Source: Bacillota bacterium (GTDB lineage: Bacteria > Bacillota > DSM-12270 > Thermacetogeniales > Thermacetogeniaceae). Taken from it: a stretch of 55,057 bases of DNA. Below, one piece after another: positions 34,476-44,079 of the stretch. A model generated the notes under the pieces. It was not told where the DNA came from. It saw only the letters and a list, made by a program, of their open reading frames with translations, and ran no database searches. Each line of letters starts with the position of its first letter. Position 1 is the first letter of the stretch. Where the stretch lies: positions 1 to 55,057 of the forward strand of contig JARYLU010000018.1 in NCBI GenBank assembly GCA_029907475.1. Reading direction: 5' to 3'. The translations under genes and the position numbers were made by a program.

Positions 34476-35453
34476 CTAGCGGCAACGCCCTATCCACTTG
34501 TCGCGGCGGCGCCGCACAATTTCAACAGCCCGGACGATATGAGGTGCGGTCAAACCAAAGGTCTCCATCAGTTCTGCAGGAGCGCCCGATTCCCCAAAAC
34601 GGTCTTTTATGCCGACCCGAACAATGGGAACAGGGCAGTGCTCCCCCAGCACCTCGGCAACCGCACTCCCCAGCCCGCCGTTAATTGTGTGCTCTTCAGC
34701 GGTAACCAGCGCCCCGGTTCTCCGGGCCAGGCGTATGACTGTTTCGACATCCAGCGGTTTAACAGTGTGGAAGCTCGCGACCGCCACTTCAATCCCCTGG
34801 GCTGCCAGTTGTTCTGCAGCTTTAAGCGCTTCCGCAACCATTACCCCGGTGGCGCAGATCGCAGCATCAGTGCCGTCCCTCAGAAGCGGCGCTACACCAA
34901 GCCGGAATTTATAATCCTCGCCAAAGAGGACCGGAACGGCCGGGCGGCCCAACCGAATGTAGACCGGCCCCCGGTGAACCGCAGCGGCGGCAACAGCCCG
35001 GGCGGTTTCGGTGGCGTCAGCAGGGACGACGACGGTCATATTGGGAAGAGCGCGCATCAAGGCAATATCTTCAACCGACTGGTGGGAGGCGCCATCTTCT
35101 CCGACCGTAATCCCGGCATGGGTCGCCACAATTTTCACATTCAAGCCGGGGTAAGCGATCGTATTGCGCACCTGATCGAACGCCCGGCCCGTCGCAAAAA
35201 CGGCGAAGGTGCTGGCAAAAGGAATTTTCCCGGCAAGGGCAAGACCGGCGGCCGTCCCCATGAGGTTCTGTTCCGCGATTCCCATATTGAAGAAGCGGTC
35301 CGGAAAAGCCCGGGCAAACTCGTGTGTTTTCGTAGATTTCGACAAATCCGCATCGAGGACGACGATTTCAGGGTAACGCCCTCCCAGCTCCACCAGAGCC
35401 CGGCCGTACGCATCCCGGGTTGCAATCTTTTCCTGACGGTTTTCACTAATCAT
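34476..35453 (-). CDS. Transketolase, C-terminal subunit
   Basis: Pyrimidine-binding and C-terminal half of a split transketolase, which moves two-carbon units in the non-oxidative pentose phosphate pathway. The thiamine pyrophosphate contact Glu lies in FNMGIAEQNLMG; HAGITVGEDGASHQ and the C-terminal TAEEHTINGGLGSAV block are conserved. Length 325 is usual for the split form, common in Clostridia. ATG 35453 has GGAGG eight bases upstream. The N-terminal subunit gene ends 70 bases before it, so both chains come from one transcript. Confidence 0.93.
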   Translation of the reverse strand: MISENRQEKIATRDAYGRALVELGGRYPEIVVLDADLSKSTKTHEFARAFPDRFFNMGIAEQNLMGTAAGLALAGKIPFASTFAVFATGRAFDQVRNTIAYPGLNVKIVATHAGITVGEDGASHQSVEDIALMRALPNMTVVVPADATETARAVAAAAVHRGPVYIRLGRPAVPVLFGEDYKFRLGVAPLLRDGTDAAICATGVMVAEALKAAEQLAAQGIEVAVASFHTVKPLDVETVIRLARRTGALVTAEEHTINGGLGSAVAEVLGEHCPVPIVRVGIKDRFGESGAPAELMETFGLTAPHIVRAVEIVRRRRDKWIGRCR

Positions 35454-35523
35454 GGACCTGTCCTCCGAAATTTCTTTTTTCTACCGGCAGACCGGAAGCA
35501 AGCAAAAGGCTTGCCGGTCATCC

Positions 35524-36369
35524 TCAAAAGGATCGGGACCGGGCCTCCAGCTCGGCGAGGGCGCGGGCGGCCTGCTCCCGGTTAGGCGCCGACCCATGCC
35601 AGTCAACCTCGTTTTCCATAAAAGAAACACCCTTTCCCTTGACGGTCCGGGCAAGAATCAGGGAGGGGCGCTCCCTCACCTCCGCCGCCCAGTTAAAGGC
35701 GGCGATGAGTGCGGCAAAATCGTGCCCGTCTACTTCCCTCACAGCCCAACCGAAGGCCCGCCACTTTTCCGCGAAGGGAAGGGGAGAGAGCACCTGGGAA
35801 ATGGGGCCGTCGATCTGGAGGCCGTTATAATCCAGGATGGCCGTCAGGTTATCCGCCCGGTAGTGGGCTGCCGCCATTGCCGCCTCCCAAACCTGCCCTT
35901 CTTCACATTCGCCATCCCCCAGGAGAACGTAAACCCGGTAGTCCCTCTGATCAAGCTTTCCGGCAAGGGCAACCCCCAGGCCAATCGAAAGCCCCTGCCC
36001 CAGGGAACCCGTCGAAGCCTCAACTCCGGGGAGCTTCCGGAGATCCGGGTGTCCCTGCAGGCGGCTTCTCAATTTCCGGAGTGTGAGGAGTTCTTCGGGA
36101 GGGAAAAAGCCCCGTTCCGCAAGGGCAGCATAAAGGAGAGGCGCAGCATGCCCTTTGCTTAAAATAAAGCGGTCGCGGTCGGGCCACGCAGGTTGATCAG
36201 GCCTGATGCGGAGAACGTGAAAATAAAGGGTTGTGACGATTTCCACCGCAGACAGGCTCCCCCCGGGGTGCCCGGAGCCGGCTTCTGCCAGCATCTTGAT
36301 CAGATCCACGCGCAGGGTACGTGCTCTTGCTTCTAATTCCCGGAGCAGTGCTGCCGGTACCTCTGCCAC
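35524..36369 (-). CDS. Transketolase, N-terminal subunit
   Basis: Thiamine-diphosphate-binding half of the split transketolase. Visible are SGHPGGSLSAVEI, FILSKGHAAPLLYA and the metal/ThDP motif GDGECEEGQVWEAAM followed by YNGLQIDG. GTG 36369 is preferred because AAAGGAG lies about ten bases upstream, giving 281 residues, near the usual length; an in-frame start at 36405 has no ribosome site. It works with the adjacent C-terminal chain. The YitT-family gene ends 42 bases upstream. Confidence 0.93.
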   Translation of the reverse strand: MAEVPAALLRELEARARTLRVDLIKMLAEAGSGHPGGSLSAVEIVTTLYFHVLRIRPDQPAWPDRDRFILSKGHAAPLLYAALAERGFFPPEELLTLRKLRSRLQGHPDLRKLPGVEASTGSLGQGLSIGLGVALAGKLDQRDYRVYVLLGDGECEEGQVWEAAMAAAHYRADNLTAILDYNGLQIDGPISQVLSPLPFAEKWRAFGWAVREVDGHDFAALIAAFNWAAEVRERPSLILARTVKGKGVSFMENEVDWHGSAPNREQAARALAELEARSRSF

Positions 36370-36411
36370 TTCTCTTTCTCCTTTCTTTATAATAAATCCT
36401 AACAATTTCCT

Positions 36412-37251
36412 TCAGCGGGGGATTTTAAATCCTTCCCCTAAAACTTCGTGGGCGTCAGTTATGAACACAAAGGCGCGGGCATCCACCTCGTAAATTACCT
36501 CTTTCAAGCGGCTTTCTTCACTCTTTGCCACCACGCAGAGGAGCACGGGACGCTTCTCCCCCGTATACATCCCCTCCCCCTGCAAGGAGGTCACCCCCCG
36601 CTCGAGCTCCCGGAAGATTGCCCGGGCGACCTCCTGTGAGCGAACAGAAATAATAAAAGCTGCTTTGGCGTAGCTAATTCCCTCCTGAACCAGGTCAACC
36701 ACTTTGCTCGTTGCCAGCAGCCCCAGCAGGGCGTAAAGGGCCAGCTCGGCATTAAAAAAAACACCGGCCAGGCTGATCACGACAAAATCAGCACCCAAAA
36801 GGGCCTGCCCCACCGTGACGGGTAAATATTTAGAGATCAGCCGGGCCACCAGGTCCGTCCCCCCGGTAGTTCCGTGCGCCCGGAGGACGATCCCCATCCC
36901 GAACCCCGCGACGATTCCTCCATAAACAGAGGCAAGAAGAAGATCGCCGGTTAAAGCGGGAACGCGGGGGGCAAGCACCTCGACAAAAATCGATGTTGCT
37001 ACGGCCCCGTAAAGACTCCGGACCACTACCTGAAAACCCAATTCCCGGTAAGAGAGAAAAAAGAGAGGTATGTTAATTGCCAGCAGTGTCCAGCCAACCG
37101 GTATCCCCAGAAGGTGGTAGAGGATTGTTGCCAGACCGCTTACTCCGCCGGCAGCGATCCTGTTAGGAACAAGAAAAAGATCCAGGGCGAGGGCGGTACC
37201 CAGGGAGCCTAAAGTAATCCAGATGTAAGAGCGTATCAGCCTCTTGCGCAC
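36412..37251 (-). CDS. YitT-family membrane protein (DUF2179)
   Basis: Integral membrane protein of unknown function with about five helices in the first 190 residues (for example IWITLGSLGTALALDLFLVP and VGQALLGADFVVISLAGVFF) and the cytosolic DUF2179 domain at the C-terminus (residues about 200-279, RAIFRELERGVTSLQGEGMY; LKEVIYEVDARAFVFITDAH). The conserved GRAHGTTGGTDLVARL-like loop is present. GTG 37251 is used; GAGAGG is near. It is transcribed with the transketolase genes, but no functional link is evident. Confidence 0.87.
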   Translation of the reverse strand: MRKRLIRSYIWITLGSLGTALALDLFLVPNRIAAGGVSGLATILYHLLGIPVGWTLLAINIPLFFLSYRELGFQVVVRSLYGAVATSIFVEVLAPRVPALTGDLLLASVYGGIVAGFGMGIVLRAHGTTGGTDLVARLISKYLPVTVGQALLGADFVVISLAGVFFNAELALYALLGLLATSKVVDLVQEGISYAKAAFIISVRSQEVARAIFRELERGVTSLQGEGMYTGEKRPVLLCVVAKSEESRLKEVIYEVDARAFVFITDAHEVLGEGFKIPR

Positions 37252-37386
37252 AAAAATCCTCTCACCCCGTTCTATTTCCGGACGGTCATCCTCCTTACAT
37301 TAGTCTTTCCAAAAGCCTCTTGAACCGTTCACAATGATTAAAGGTTTCTCGGTTCGACAAAAAATTCCTGCCTTGTTAATTCAAAT

Positions 37387-38088
37387 CTAGATCTGCCCGG
37401 AAAGGATGAGAGTTTCGCCTTCAATATCAACTTGCTGAACCTTGAAAGAAAAGGGGAGCTCCGCTCCGGTGAGATTAAAGCGGAGATGAGGAAGAATTTT
37501 TTGAGTAAGTTCGAGGGAAAGAGGTTCGCCTTCGACCCGCAGTTCGGTAGGCGAAAACTCCACCTGCCCGTCTTCGCGCGGCCGGAAATTTCCCCACATC
37601 GAAACGGCAAGCGAATTTCCTAAAAAGCCAACCCTTCCTTCAAGTTTAACGCCCCGGGAATTGAAGTCCAGTTTGGGATTCTCGATCCCTTTTAAACCGA
37701 CCCGGGAGAGGTAATTATTTAAATCCTCTTTTCCAAAAACGAGGCGGACCCTGATGGGACCAGTTGGTTTAAAGGCAGCAGGAAGAGATCCGGTTGCCGC
37801 TGCCCGCCAATCCAGGCTGCCCCGCGGGATTTCGACGATCAAAAGAGAAGCCCGGCAGCCGTTTAAATCCAGCTTTTCCATTTTTAACCGCGCCCCATCC
37901 ACCTGACCCAGGAGAATCTTCGCGGCCGGAAATGCAAAAACGCGAGCTTCAACCCGTTCCGCCCGGAACTCACTTTGTTCTGCCTCCCGCTTGAGGGCTT
38001 TTGCGACCAGATCGGGCAACGTAAACTCGCAGAGGATTAAAAACACAAGAAAGGCAATTAAAAGACCCGCAAATAATCTCTTCATCAA
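37387..38088 (-). CDS. DUF2993/LmeA-type secreted lipid-binding protein
   Basis: An exported or membrane-anchored protein with one N-terminal helix (residues 4-22, LFAGLLIAFLVFLILC) and a long beta-rich domain of the DUF2993 family, which includes mycobacterial LmeA, a phospholipid-binding periplasmic protein. Repeated amphipathic strands and the RVRLVFGKEDLNNYLSR segment support this. Function in Firmicutes is unknown. ATG 38088 or the next ATG may be the start. It begins 13 bases after the prfB stop codon. Between its end and YitT there are 135 bases with no clear terminator. Confidence 0.7.
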   Translation of the reverse strand: MMKRLFAGLLIAFLVFLILCEFTLPDLVAKALKREAEQSEFRAERVEARVFAFPAAKILLGQVDGARLKMEKLDLNGCRASLLIVEIPRGSLDWRAAATGSLPAAFKPTGPIRVRLVFGKEDLNNYLSRVGLKGIENPKLDFNSRGVKLEGRVGFLGNSLAVSMWGNFRPREDGQVEFSPTELRVEGEPLSLELTQKILPHLRFNLTGAELPFSFKVQQVDIEGETLILSGQI

Positions 38089-38101
38089 CGTAAACAGGCT
38101 C

Positions 38102-39236
38102 CTAAAATCTCAACGGCTCCTGGCTTTCCCGGAACTGCCGGAGATAAGCCTCAATAAAAGGAGTAATTGCGCCATCCATCACGGCCTGCACATTACCCAC
38201 TTCAACTCCGGTCCGGTGGTCCTTGACGAGGGTGTAGGGCTCAAAAACATAGGAACGGATCTGGCTCCCCCAGGCGATTTCCCGCTGTTCTCCCCGCAGT
38301 TGAGCGAGCTTTGCCTCCTGTTCCCGCCTTTTCAGCTCCCCCAGGCGCGAGCGCAGCATCTTCATGGCGCGAAGCCGGTTCGCCAGCTGGGAACGCTCAC
38401 TCTGGCACTGCACGACGATCCCTGTAGGGAGATGGGTGATCCGTACTGCGGAATCGGTTTTATTTACATACTGCCCCCCGTGCCCGCTTGCCCGGAAGGT
38501 GTCGATCCGGAGATCGTCCGGATCGATCTCGACCTCCGCTTCTTCCTCTACCTCCGGGATGACATCCACCGAGGCAAACGAAGTGTGGCGCCTTCCTGAA
38601 GCGTCAAAAGGAGAAATCCGGACGAGCCGGTGGACACCGCGTTCCGCCTTCAGGTAACCGTAAGCCCGGCGGCCCGAAATCAACGCAGTAATGCTTTTAA
38701 TACCGGCTTCCTCCCCAGGGAGGAGATCGAGCACCTCTACTTTAAAACCCTGCTCCTGGGCCCAGCGCGCGTACATCCTGAAAAGCATTTCCACCCAATC
38801 CTGGGCCTCGGTTCCGCCGGCGCCGGCGTGAAGTGAGATCAAAGCATTCCTGTGGTCGTAGGGCCCTCGAAAAAGGGTTTCCTCCTCCCACCGGTTCAAT
38901 GCAGCGTTAAATTTTTTAATTCCTTCTTGCAGCTCCCCCTCGATTTCAGGGTCTTCGGATTCCTCCGCCAGTTCGAGGAGCACTTCAAGCTCTTCTAAAT
39001 CTTCCCGCAGTTTGTGGTAAAGGCCCAATTCATCTTTGAGCCCGGCCGCCTCTTGCAGGATCTCTCCGGCCCGCCTGGCATCCGCCCAGAAATCGGGAGC
39101 AGCAACAAGGGACTCGAACTTGTGCAACTGCTTTTCCTTCTCTTCGATGTCAAAGGGAAACCCTCAATTCCACGAACCTGTTTTTCAAATTTTCAAGTTC
39201 TCTTTTCCATTCTCTCCATTCGCCCAAAAAGTTCAC
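38102..39236 (-). CDS. prfB: Peptide chain release factor 2, with programmed +1 frameshift
   Basis: Terminates translation at UGA and UAA. Synthesis requires a +1 frameshift: GTG 39236 opens a 28-codon zero frame that ends in CTT-TGA, after which reading continues from GAC (39151) to the stop at 38102, giving about 377 residues. Domain order is an N-terminal helical domain, then the tripeptide anticodon SPF (in ISPFDASGRRHTSFA), and the GGQ catalytic motif (ASGHGGQYVNKTDSAVR). Length is normal for RF2 only when the frameshift is included; without it the N-terminus would be missing. GTG overlaps the preceding HD-gene stop codon as GTGA. Confidence 0.93.
39150..39164 (-). promoter_or_regulatory. 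prfB programmed frameshift signal
   Basis: On the minus strand AGGGTTTCCCTTTGA carries an internal SD-like AGGG (39164-39161) and the slip site CTTTGA (39155-39150). The stop is UGA, read by RF2 itself, so low RF2 favours the shift (autoregulation known of the family). The spacing between AGGG and CTT is five bases, longer than the three in E. coli. Confidence 0.88.
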
Positions 39237-40453
39237 TCTCCCTCTGACATAGCCTCATGTTTAAGAAAACGGCACCTTTTGTTGACCTCGGCCTGCAGCC
39301 GCGCCTGGTGAAAGTTCTCCGCAATGTTTCCTCCGGTCCCGTAACCGGAACGAACTTCAAATCCGGTTCGCAGCTTGACACTGACGGCGATCCGCTCGAT
39401 CATTTCTTTCAGGACGTGAGGTTCCTTCACCTTTGTGATAATCGCATACTCATCCCCGCCAATCAGGGCAACCAGGTCGCGCTCGTTCCCCGGCCGGTTC
39501 ACCCGGACCAGGGAACGGACCAGCTGGAGGATCGAAACTTTGATGTTCTGAATTTCATACTCCGTATGAAGCTTCACAAAGCTCCCAAAGGCCCGCAGGT
39601 CCAAAAGGATTACAGACTCGTCCCCCCTTAACACCACGTCCAGCACCCTCAGGCGGGGGTCGTTTTCCCCGGTGATCCCGATGACAAGATCGCGAACTAC
39701 CTCGTCTTCAATTTGCTGCGGTTCCAGGCCGAGACTAACCCGTGCCTGAAATTTCCTTTCAATTGCGCACAACTGATCGAGGATGGCAATTACTTGGGCA
39801 AGATTGCAACCCGGCGCAGCATACTGCTCCGGATTGTAGTTGAAGATGTCAAGCATGACGATCCCGCTTAAGCAAAGCGCATCCCCGACGAGGTTAAGCG
39901 TTCGGGGCCTGATTTTAACGTGGTGGTGAAGGGCAATCCCCTCCAACACCCGGGCGGAAAGGCCGTATTTCCGGGCAATTTCAACGCTCCGCGCCACGTG
40001 GTCGTGAAAAGGGGTTTTCCACTCCGCCCATCTCATTCCGGGGTAAGAACGGAGAAAGAGAGGAGCGTTGGACTTCGCGACGGCGCGGGCATCAAAAAAG
40101 TTGTCATCAACCTCATTGCCCTTACCAAGATCGTGAAAAAGTACTCCCGCCAGCAACTCTTCCCGGTTTATACCCAGGGTATCTAAAACCTCCCCGGGCA
40201 GGAGAGCGACCAGTTCCACCATCCGGACCGTATGATGCAGCTGGTTTTCTCCTCCGGAAATGATGTTGGCGAGATAGAGGAGCTCTTTTACTCCGAAGAA
40301 ACGCTCTAGGAAAGGGACAACGCGGGGCCTGACAACCCCCAGTAAGGTTTTTAATAAAAGTTCCCGGTGACAAAGGGGCTGATCGCAATGAAAATCGGCC
40401 GAAACGCAAAACTCCGCCAGATCTTGTTTCGTGGCCGCCCTCTTTCCCTGCAT
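39233..40453 (-). CDS. HD-domain protein with degenerate GGDEF-like C-terminus
   Basis: A 406-residue soluble protein. The N-terminal half is an HD-type phosphohydrolase domain (VLFHDLGKGNEVDDNFFD, later FHDHVARSVEIA and GIALHHHVK). The C-terminal 170 residues resemble GGDEF domains, with LIGGDEYAII in place of GG(D/E)EF, so cyclase activity is doubtful and a binding role is more likely. The architecture recalls signalling proteins that make or break cyclic nucleotides. No membrane segment is seen. It lies upstream of prfB with a four-base overlap and just downstream of secA in the same direction. Confidence 0.7.
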   Translation of the reverse strand: MQGKRAATKQDLAEFCVSADFHCDQPLCHRELLLKTLLGVVRPRVVPFLERFFGVKELLYLANIISGGENQLHHTVRMVELVALLPGEVLDTLGINREELLAGVLFHDLGKGNEVDDNFFDARAVAKSNAPLFLRSYPGMRWAEWKTPFHDHVARSVEIARKYGLSARVLEGIALHHHVKIRPRTLNLVGDALCLSGIVMLDIFNYNPEQYAAPGCNLAQVIAILDQLCAIERKFQARVSLGLEPQQIEDEVVRDLVIGITGENDPRLRVLDVVLRGDESVILLDLRAFGSFVKLHTEYEIQNIKVSILQLVRSLVRVNRPGNERDLVALIGGDEYAIITKVKEPHVLKEMIERIAVSVKLRTGFEVRSGYGTGGNIAENFHQARLQAEVNKRCRFLKHEAMSEGE

Positions 40454-40572
40454 TTCGCTTCCTGGCCTCCGTTCCTTCGTGCTGTTTAGTTTTAGGAATC
40501 AGTAATTTATTCTGCCATCAAATCGTAAATTCCTGCCCCTTTGTTCATTTTAAATGGAAAAAATCCAGCAGG

Positions 40573-43242
40573 TTACTTCCCGCAGCAGCGTTTATATTTC
40601 TTTCCGCTTCCACATGGACAGGGAGCGTTTCTGCCGATATGTTGCACCCGGACCGGGTGGGAGCGCTCTTCACCGTCCCCCCTGTTTTCCACGACCTGGC
40701 GGGGGCGCCGCTCATTTGCTGCCGGAAAGATTTGAACCCTGTAAAGAAAACGGACAACATCTTCCTGGATGCCGTTGATCATTTCCTGAAACATGGCATA
40801 TGCCTCAAACTTGTACTCCACCAGCGGATCGGAGTGACCGTAAGCACGCAGTCCAATCCCCTGGCGCAACTGGTCCATCGCATCCAGGTGGTCCATCCAC
40901 TTGGCGTCAACAACTCTGAGGAGAATTACCCTCTCCAGTTCTCGCAGCGTTTCGGCACCCAGTTCCTCTTCGCGGGTGCGCCAGTGAGCTTCGGCCTCCT
41001 CGCAAAGTTTTGACTGAAGTTCCTCCCGCGACGATAACTCTCTTAAGTCCTCCTCGTTCACGGCACCCGGACGGAGGAAAAACTGCTCACCGTACTCGAT
41101 CAATCCCGTCAGGTCCCACTCCTCCGGGTACTTGCTCTCTCCCGTATAGCGAGCAACAACACCTGCAACGACACTGGTTATCATCTCCCGGATTGTATCC
41201 CGCAGGTCCTCTCCCAGCAAAACGCGGCGCCGCTGGCTGTAGATAACCTCCCGCTGCTGGTTCATGACGTCGTCGTACTCCAGCACGTGCTTGCGGAGGT
41301 CGAAGTTGCGGCTTTCCACCTTCTTCTGGGCGGCCTCAATCGACCGGGTCACCAGCGGGTGCTCGACGGGGACCGAGTCGTCCATCCCCAGCTTATCCAT
41401 GATCCCCATGATGTTGTCGGAACCAAAGAGGCGCATCAGATCGTCCTCCAGGGAGACGTAAAAACGGGAGGCACCCGGGTCCCCCTGCCGGCCCGCCCGG
41501 CCCCGGAGCTGGTTGTCAATGCGCCGGCTTTCGTGGCGCTCCGTCCCGATGATGTACAGGCCCCCCAGCGCAACCACCTTTTCGTGTTCGGCATCGGTTT
41601 CCTGCTTAAATTTAGCCTCCAGTTGCCGGAATTTCTCCCGCGCTTCGGCCACTTCCGGGGAAGAAGGCGCCCCGTATTCGGCCGCTTCGGCCACGACCTC
41701 GGGAGGGTAACCCTGGCGGAGAAGCTCCTCCCGCGCCAGATACGCCGGGTTTCCCCCGAGCAGAATATCGGTTCCCCGCCCCGCCATGTTTGTGGCAATG
41801 GTAACCATCCCCAGCCGTCCCGCCTGAGCAACGATCTTTGCCTCCTGCTCGTGATATTTCGCGTTCAAGACCTGGTGAGGAATTCCCCGTCTTTTGAGGA
41901 GCCCGCTGAGCACCTCGGACTTCTCAATGGAGATGGTACCCACCAGCACGGGCTGGCCACACCGGTGGCATTCGGCAATTTCCTCTACAACCGCAGCAAA
42001 CTTGCCCTGCTCCGTGCGGTAAACGGCATCAGGGTGATCAACCCTGATCATCGGTTTATGAGTAGGAACCACCACCACGTCAAGCCCGTAAATCTTCCGG
42101 AACTCTTCCTCTTCGGTTGCCGCCGTCCCGGTCATGCCGGCCAGTTTCCGGTACATACGGAAATAGTTCTGGAATGTAATTGTAGCCAGGGTCTGGGATT
42201 CCCGCTCAATGCGCACTCCTTCCTTGGCCTCAATTGCCTGGTGTAACCCCTCGCTGAAACGGCGCCCGAACATCAGGCGACCCGTAAACTCGTCTACAAT
42301 GATGACCTTTCCGTCCTTTACGACATAGTCACGGTCGCGCTTCATCAGAGCGTGGGCGCGCAGTCCCTGGTAAACATGATGCGCCAGTTCCAGGTTCGTT
42401 TCATCGGAAAGGTTATCAACCCCCAGCAGCTTTTCTACCTTGTGGACTCCTGCCTCCGTAAGGGCCACCGTATGTGCCTTCTCATCAACCTGGTAATCGT
42501 TTCCAGCCTGGAGCCTGGGGATGACACGGGCGATCCGGTAATACAGCTCCGTCGGCTTTTCCGCCTGCCCCGAAATGATCAGCGGAGTGCGCGCCTCGTC
42601 AATCAGGATGCTGTCTACTTCGTCAACGATCGCATAGTGGAGTTCCCGCTGGACCATTTCCGCAGCACCGAGGACCATGTTATCCCGGAGGTAGTCGAAA
42701 CCGAACTCATTGTTGGTCCCGTAAGTAATATCAGCAGCGTAGGCACGCTGCCGTTCCGGGGCATCAAGACCGTGGACAATCAGACCCACCGAGAGACCCA
42801 GGAAACGGAAGATGCCTCCCATCCACTCACTGTCCCGGCGTGCCAGGTAGTCGTTTACAGTCACGATGTGTACACCAAGCCCCGTCAGGGCGTTCAAGTA
42901 CGCAGGCATGGTCGCGACGAGGGTCTTTCCTTCCCCGGTCTTCATCTCGGCGATCTTCCCCTGGTGGAGCACGATTCCCCCCATTAACTGCACGTCAAAG
43001 GGCCGCATGCCGAGGACGCGCCGCGCCGCCTCCCGGACTACAGCAAAGGCCTCCGGAAGGAGGTCAGCCAGGGTTTCACCCTCAGCGAGCCGGTTTTTAA
43101 ATTCCCCGGTTTTAGCCTTAAGCTGGGCATCACTTAACCCATTCATTTGGGGCTCAAGGCTATTGATGCAGTCTACGGTTCTTTCCAAACGCTTTATTTC
43201 GCGGGCGTTATCATCAAAGAGATTGCGTAAAACATTAAGCAT
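40573..43242 (-). CDS. secA: Preprotein translocase ATPase SecA
   Basis: ATPase motor of the Sec export pathway, acting at the membrane with SecYEG. Walker A is [14 protein letters not shown], followed by [19 protein letters not shown]-type Walker [21 protein letters not shown], the preprotein cross-linking domain and motif [19 protein letters not shown]. The C-terminal linker ends in the zinc motif [13 protein letters not shown], so it can bind phospholipid or a SecB-like partner. Length 889 is normal. ATG 43242 follows GAAGGTGAG, and a promoter with 17-base spacing is upstream. The 119 bases after its stop show no hairpin. Confidence 0.97.
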   Translation of the reverse strand: MLNVLRNLFDDNAREIKRLERTVDCINSLEPQMNGLSDAQLKAKTGEFKNRLAEGETLADLLPEAFAVVREAARRVLGMRPFDVQLMGGIVLHQGKIAEMKTGEGKTLVATMPAYLNALTGLGVHIVTVNDYLARRDSEWMGGIFRFLGLSVGLIVHGLDAPERQRAYAADITYGTNNEFGFDYLRDNMVLGAAEMVQRELHYAIVDEVDSILIDEARTPLIISGQAEKPTELYYRIARVIPRLQAGNDYQVDEKAHTVALTEAGVHKVEKLLGVDNLSDETNLELAHHVYQGLRAHALMKRDRDYVVKDGKVIIVDEFTGRLMFGRRFSEGLHQAIEAKEGVRIERESQTLATITFQNYFRMYRKLAGMTGTAATEEEEFRKIYGLDVVVVPTHKPMIRVDHPDAVYRTEQGKFAAVVEEIAECHRCGQPVLVGTISIEKSEVLSGLLKRRGIPHQVLNAKYHEQEAKIVAQAGRLGMVTIATNMAGRGTDILLGGNPAYLAREELLRQGYPPEVVAEAAEYGAPSSPEVAEAREKFRQLEAKFKQETDAEHEKVVALGGLYIIGTERHESRRIDNQLRGRAGRQGDPGASRFYVSLEDDLMRLFGSDNIMGIMDKLGMDDSVPVEHPLVTRSIEAAQKKVESRNFDLRKHVLEYDDVMNQQREVIYSQRRRVLLGEDLRDTIREMITSVVAGVVARYTGESKYPEEWDLTGLIEYGEQFFLRPGAVNEEDLRELSSREELQSKLCEEAEAHWRTREEELGAETLRELERVILLRVVDAKWMDHLDAMDQLRQGIGLRAYGHSDPLVEYKFEAYAMFQEMINGIQEDVVRFLYRVQIFPAANERRPRQVVENRGDGEERSHPVRVQHIGRNAPCPCGSGKKYKRCCGK

Positions 43243-43275
43243 TTTCTCACCTTCTTTTTAACGAGGACCGCTTTC

Positions 43276-43304
43276 ATTTTAGCACCTCTCTTCTTTCCTG
43301 GCAA
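43276..43304 (-). promoter_or_regulatory. Sigma-A promoter of secA
   Basis: On the minus strand TTGCCA (43304-43299) and TAAAAT (43281-43276) are 17 bases apart, about 35 bases before ATG of secA. It lies after the hpf terminator-like hairpin, so secA starts its own transcript. Confidence 0.6.
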
Positions 43305-43319
43305 GAAAGGGCCAAAGTG

Positions 43320-43342
43320 AAGGGACCCGCCTGAGGTCCCTT
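43320..43342 (-). terminator. Hairpin after hpf
   Basis: AAGGGACC (43320-43327) pairs perfectly with GGTCCCTT (43335-43342) over seven bases. On the minus strand CACTTTGG follows, a weak T-run. It likely ends the hpf transcript just before the secA promoter. Confidence 0.45.
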
Positions 43343-43388
43343 AATCCCTCAAAAATTCAAGGAGCTTAATTTTCTGGATCGGCAAAAC

Positions 43389-43934
43389 TTAAAACTCTGG
43401 TTCGATCAGCCCGTAGTTACCGTCTTTCCGGCGGTAAAGGACGTTAACCTGTTCTGTTTCCGCGTCCCTGAAGACAAAGAAATCGTGCCCCAGCAGGTTC
43501 ATTTGCAAAATCGCTTCCTCCACCGGCATCGGCTTCATGGCGAAACGCTTCGTCCTTACCACTTTCGGTTCTTCGTCCTTCCTGTTTTCTTCACCCAGCG
43601 CCGTAATCAAATCTTTTAAGCCCTGGTTTCGGAACCGCCGGTACAGCTTGGCCCGGTACTTCTGAACCTGTTTCTCAAGCTTGTCGGTAACCTGATCGAC
43701 GGCGGCGTAAAGGTTCTCTCCACCCCCCTCTTCCCCGCGCAAGATCATGCTGTTGAGAGGAATGGTCACCTCCGCGACATAGCTCCCCCGTTCCGTAAAA
43801 ACCGTTACCTGAGCTTCGTGGATGTGATCAAAATACCGGGTTAACTTCGCTAACTTTTTCTCTACATAATCCCGTAGCCCCTCAGTCACTTCGACGTTTT
43901 TTCCCCGGATGGTGATTTTCACCTGGACATCCAC
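43389..43934 (-). CDS. hpf: Long-form ribosome hibernation promoting factor
   Basis: Binds the 30S decoding region in stationary phase and pairs ribosomes into inactive 100S dimers. The N-terminal S30AE domain (residues 1-100, VKITIRGKNVEVTEGLRDYV) is joined to the C-terminal dimerisation domain (about 120-181, VVRTKRFAMKPMPVEEAILQ; HDFFVFRDAETEQVNVLYRR), the pattern of the long form found in Firmicutes. ATG 43934 has AAAGGAG five bases upstream. A sigma-H-type promoter sequence lies before it, in line with the dual sigma-B/sigma-H control known for B. subtilis yvyD. It sits in the syntenic place between the flagellar chaperone gene and secA. Confidence 0.95.
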   Translation of the reverse strand: MDVQVKITIRGKNVEVTEGLRDYVEKKLAKLTRYFDHIHEAQVTVFTERGSYVAEVTIPLNSMILRGEEGGGENLYAAVDQVTDKLEKQVQKYRAKLYRRFRNQGLKDLITALGEENRKDEEPKVVRTKRFAMKPMPVEEAILQMNLLGHDFFVFRDAETEQVNVLYRRKDGNYGLIEPEF

Positions 43935-43960
43935 TCCTTTCGGTTCTGGTATCTATTATT

Positions 43961-43987
43961 ATTCCCTTGAAAGGGAAAAAATCCTTC
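43961..43987 (-). promoter_or_regulatory. Candidate sigma-H promoter of hpf
   Basis: On the minus strand GAAGGATTT (43987-43979), 11 bases, AGGGAAT (43967-43961) fits the sigma-H consensus RnAGGAwwT - 11/12 - RnnGAAT at every defined position. It lies about 27 bases before ATG of hpf. B. subtilis hpf (yvyD) is known to use sigma-H and sigma-B promoters. Confidence 0.65.
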
Positions 43988-44010
43988 TCGTCTGCGGGCC
44001 CGTCCCCCAA

Positions 44011-44040
44011 CAAAAGAAACCCCGGCTTGACCCGCCGGGG
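44011..44040 (-). terminator. Intrinsic terminator of cspA
   Basis: CCCCGGC (44020-44026) pairs with GCCGGGG (44034-44040) and is followed on the minus strand by TTTCTTTTG. It lies about 40 bases after the cspA stop codon. Confidence 0.75.
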
Positions 44041-44079
44041 CCCCTTCGATGCCAGCAGAAATCCAAGACAAGAGATCTT

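Noticed and set aside
37252-37386. Micro-ORF (MTVRK) with AGGAGG before YitT
   Set aside because: The ATG touches the ribosome site with a one-base spacing, which is too short for initiation. Probably incidental.
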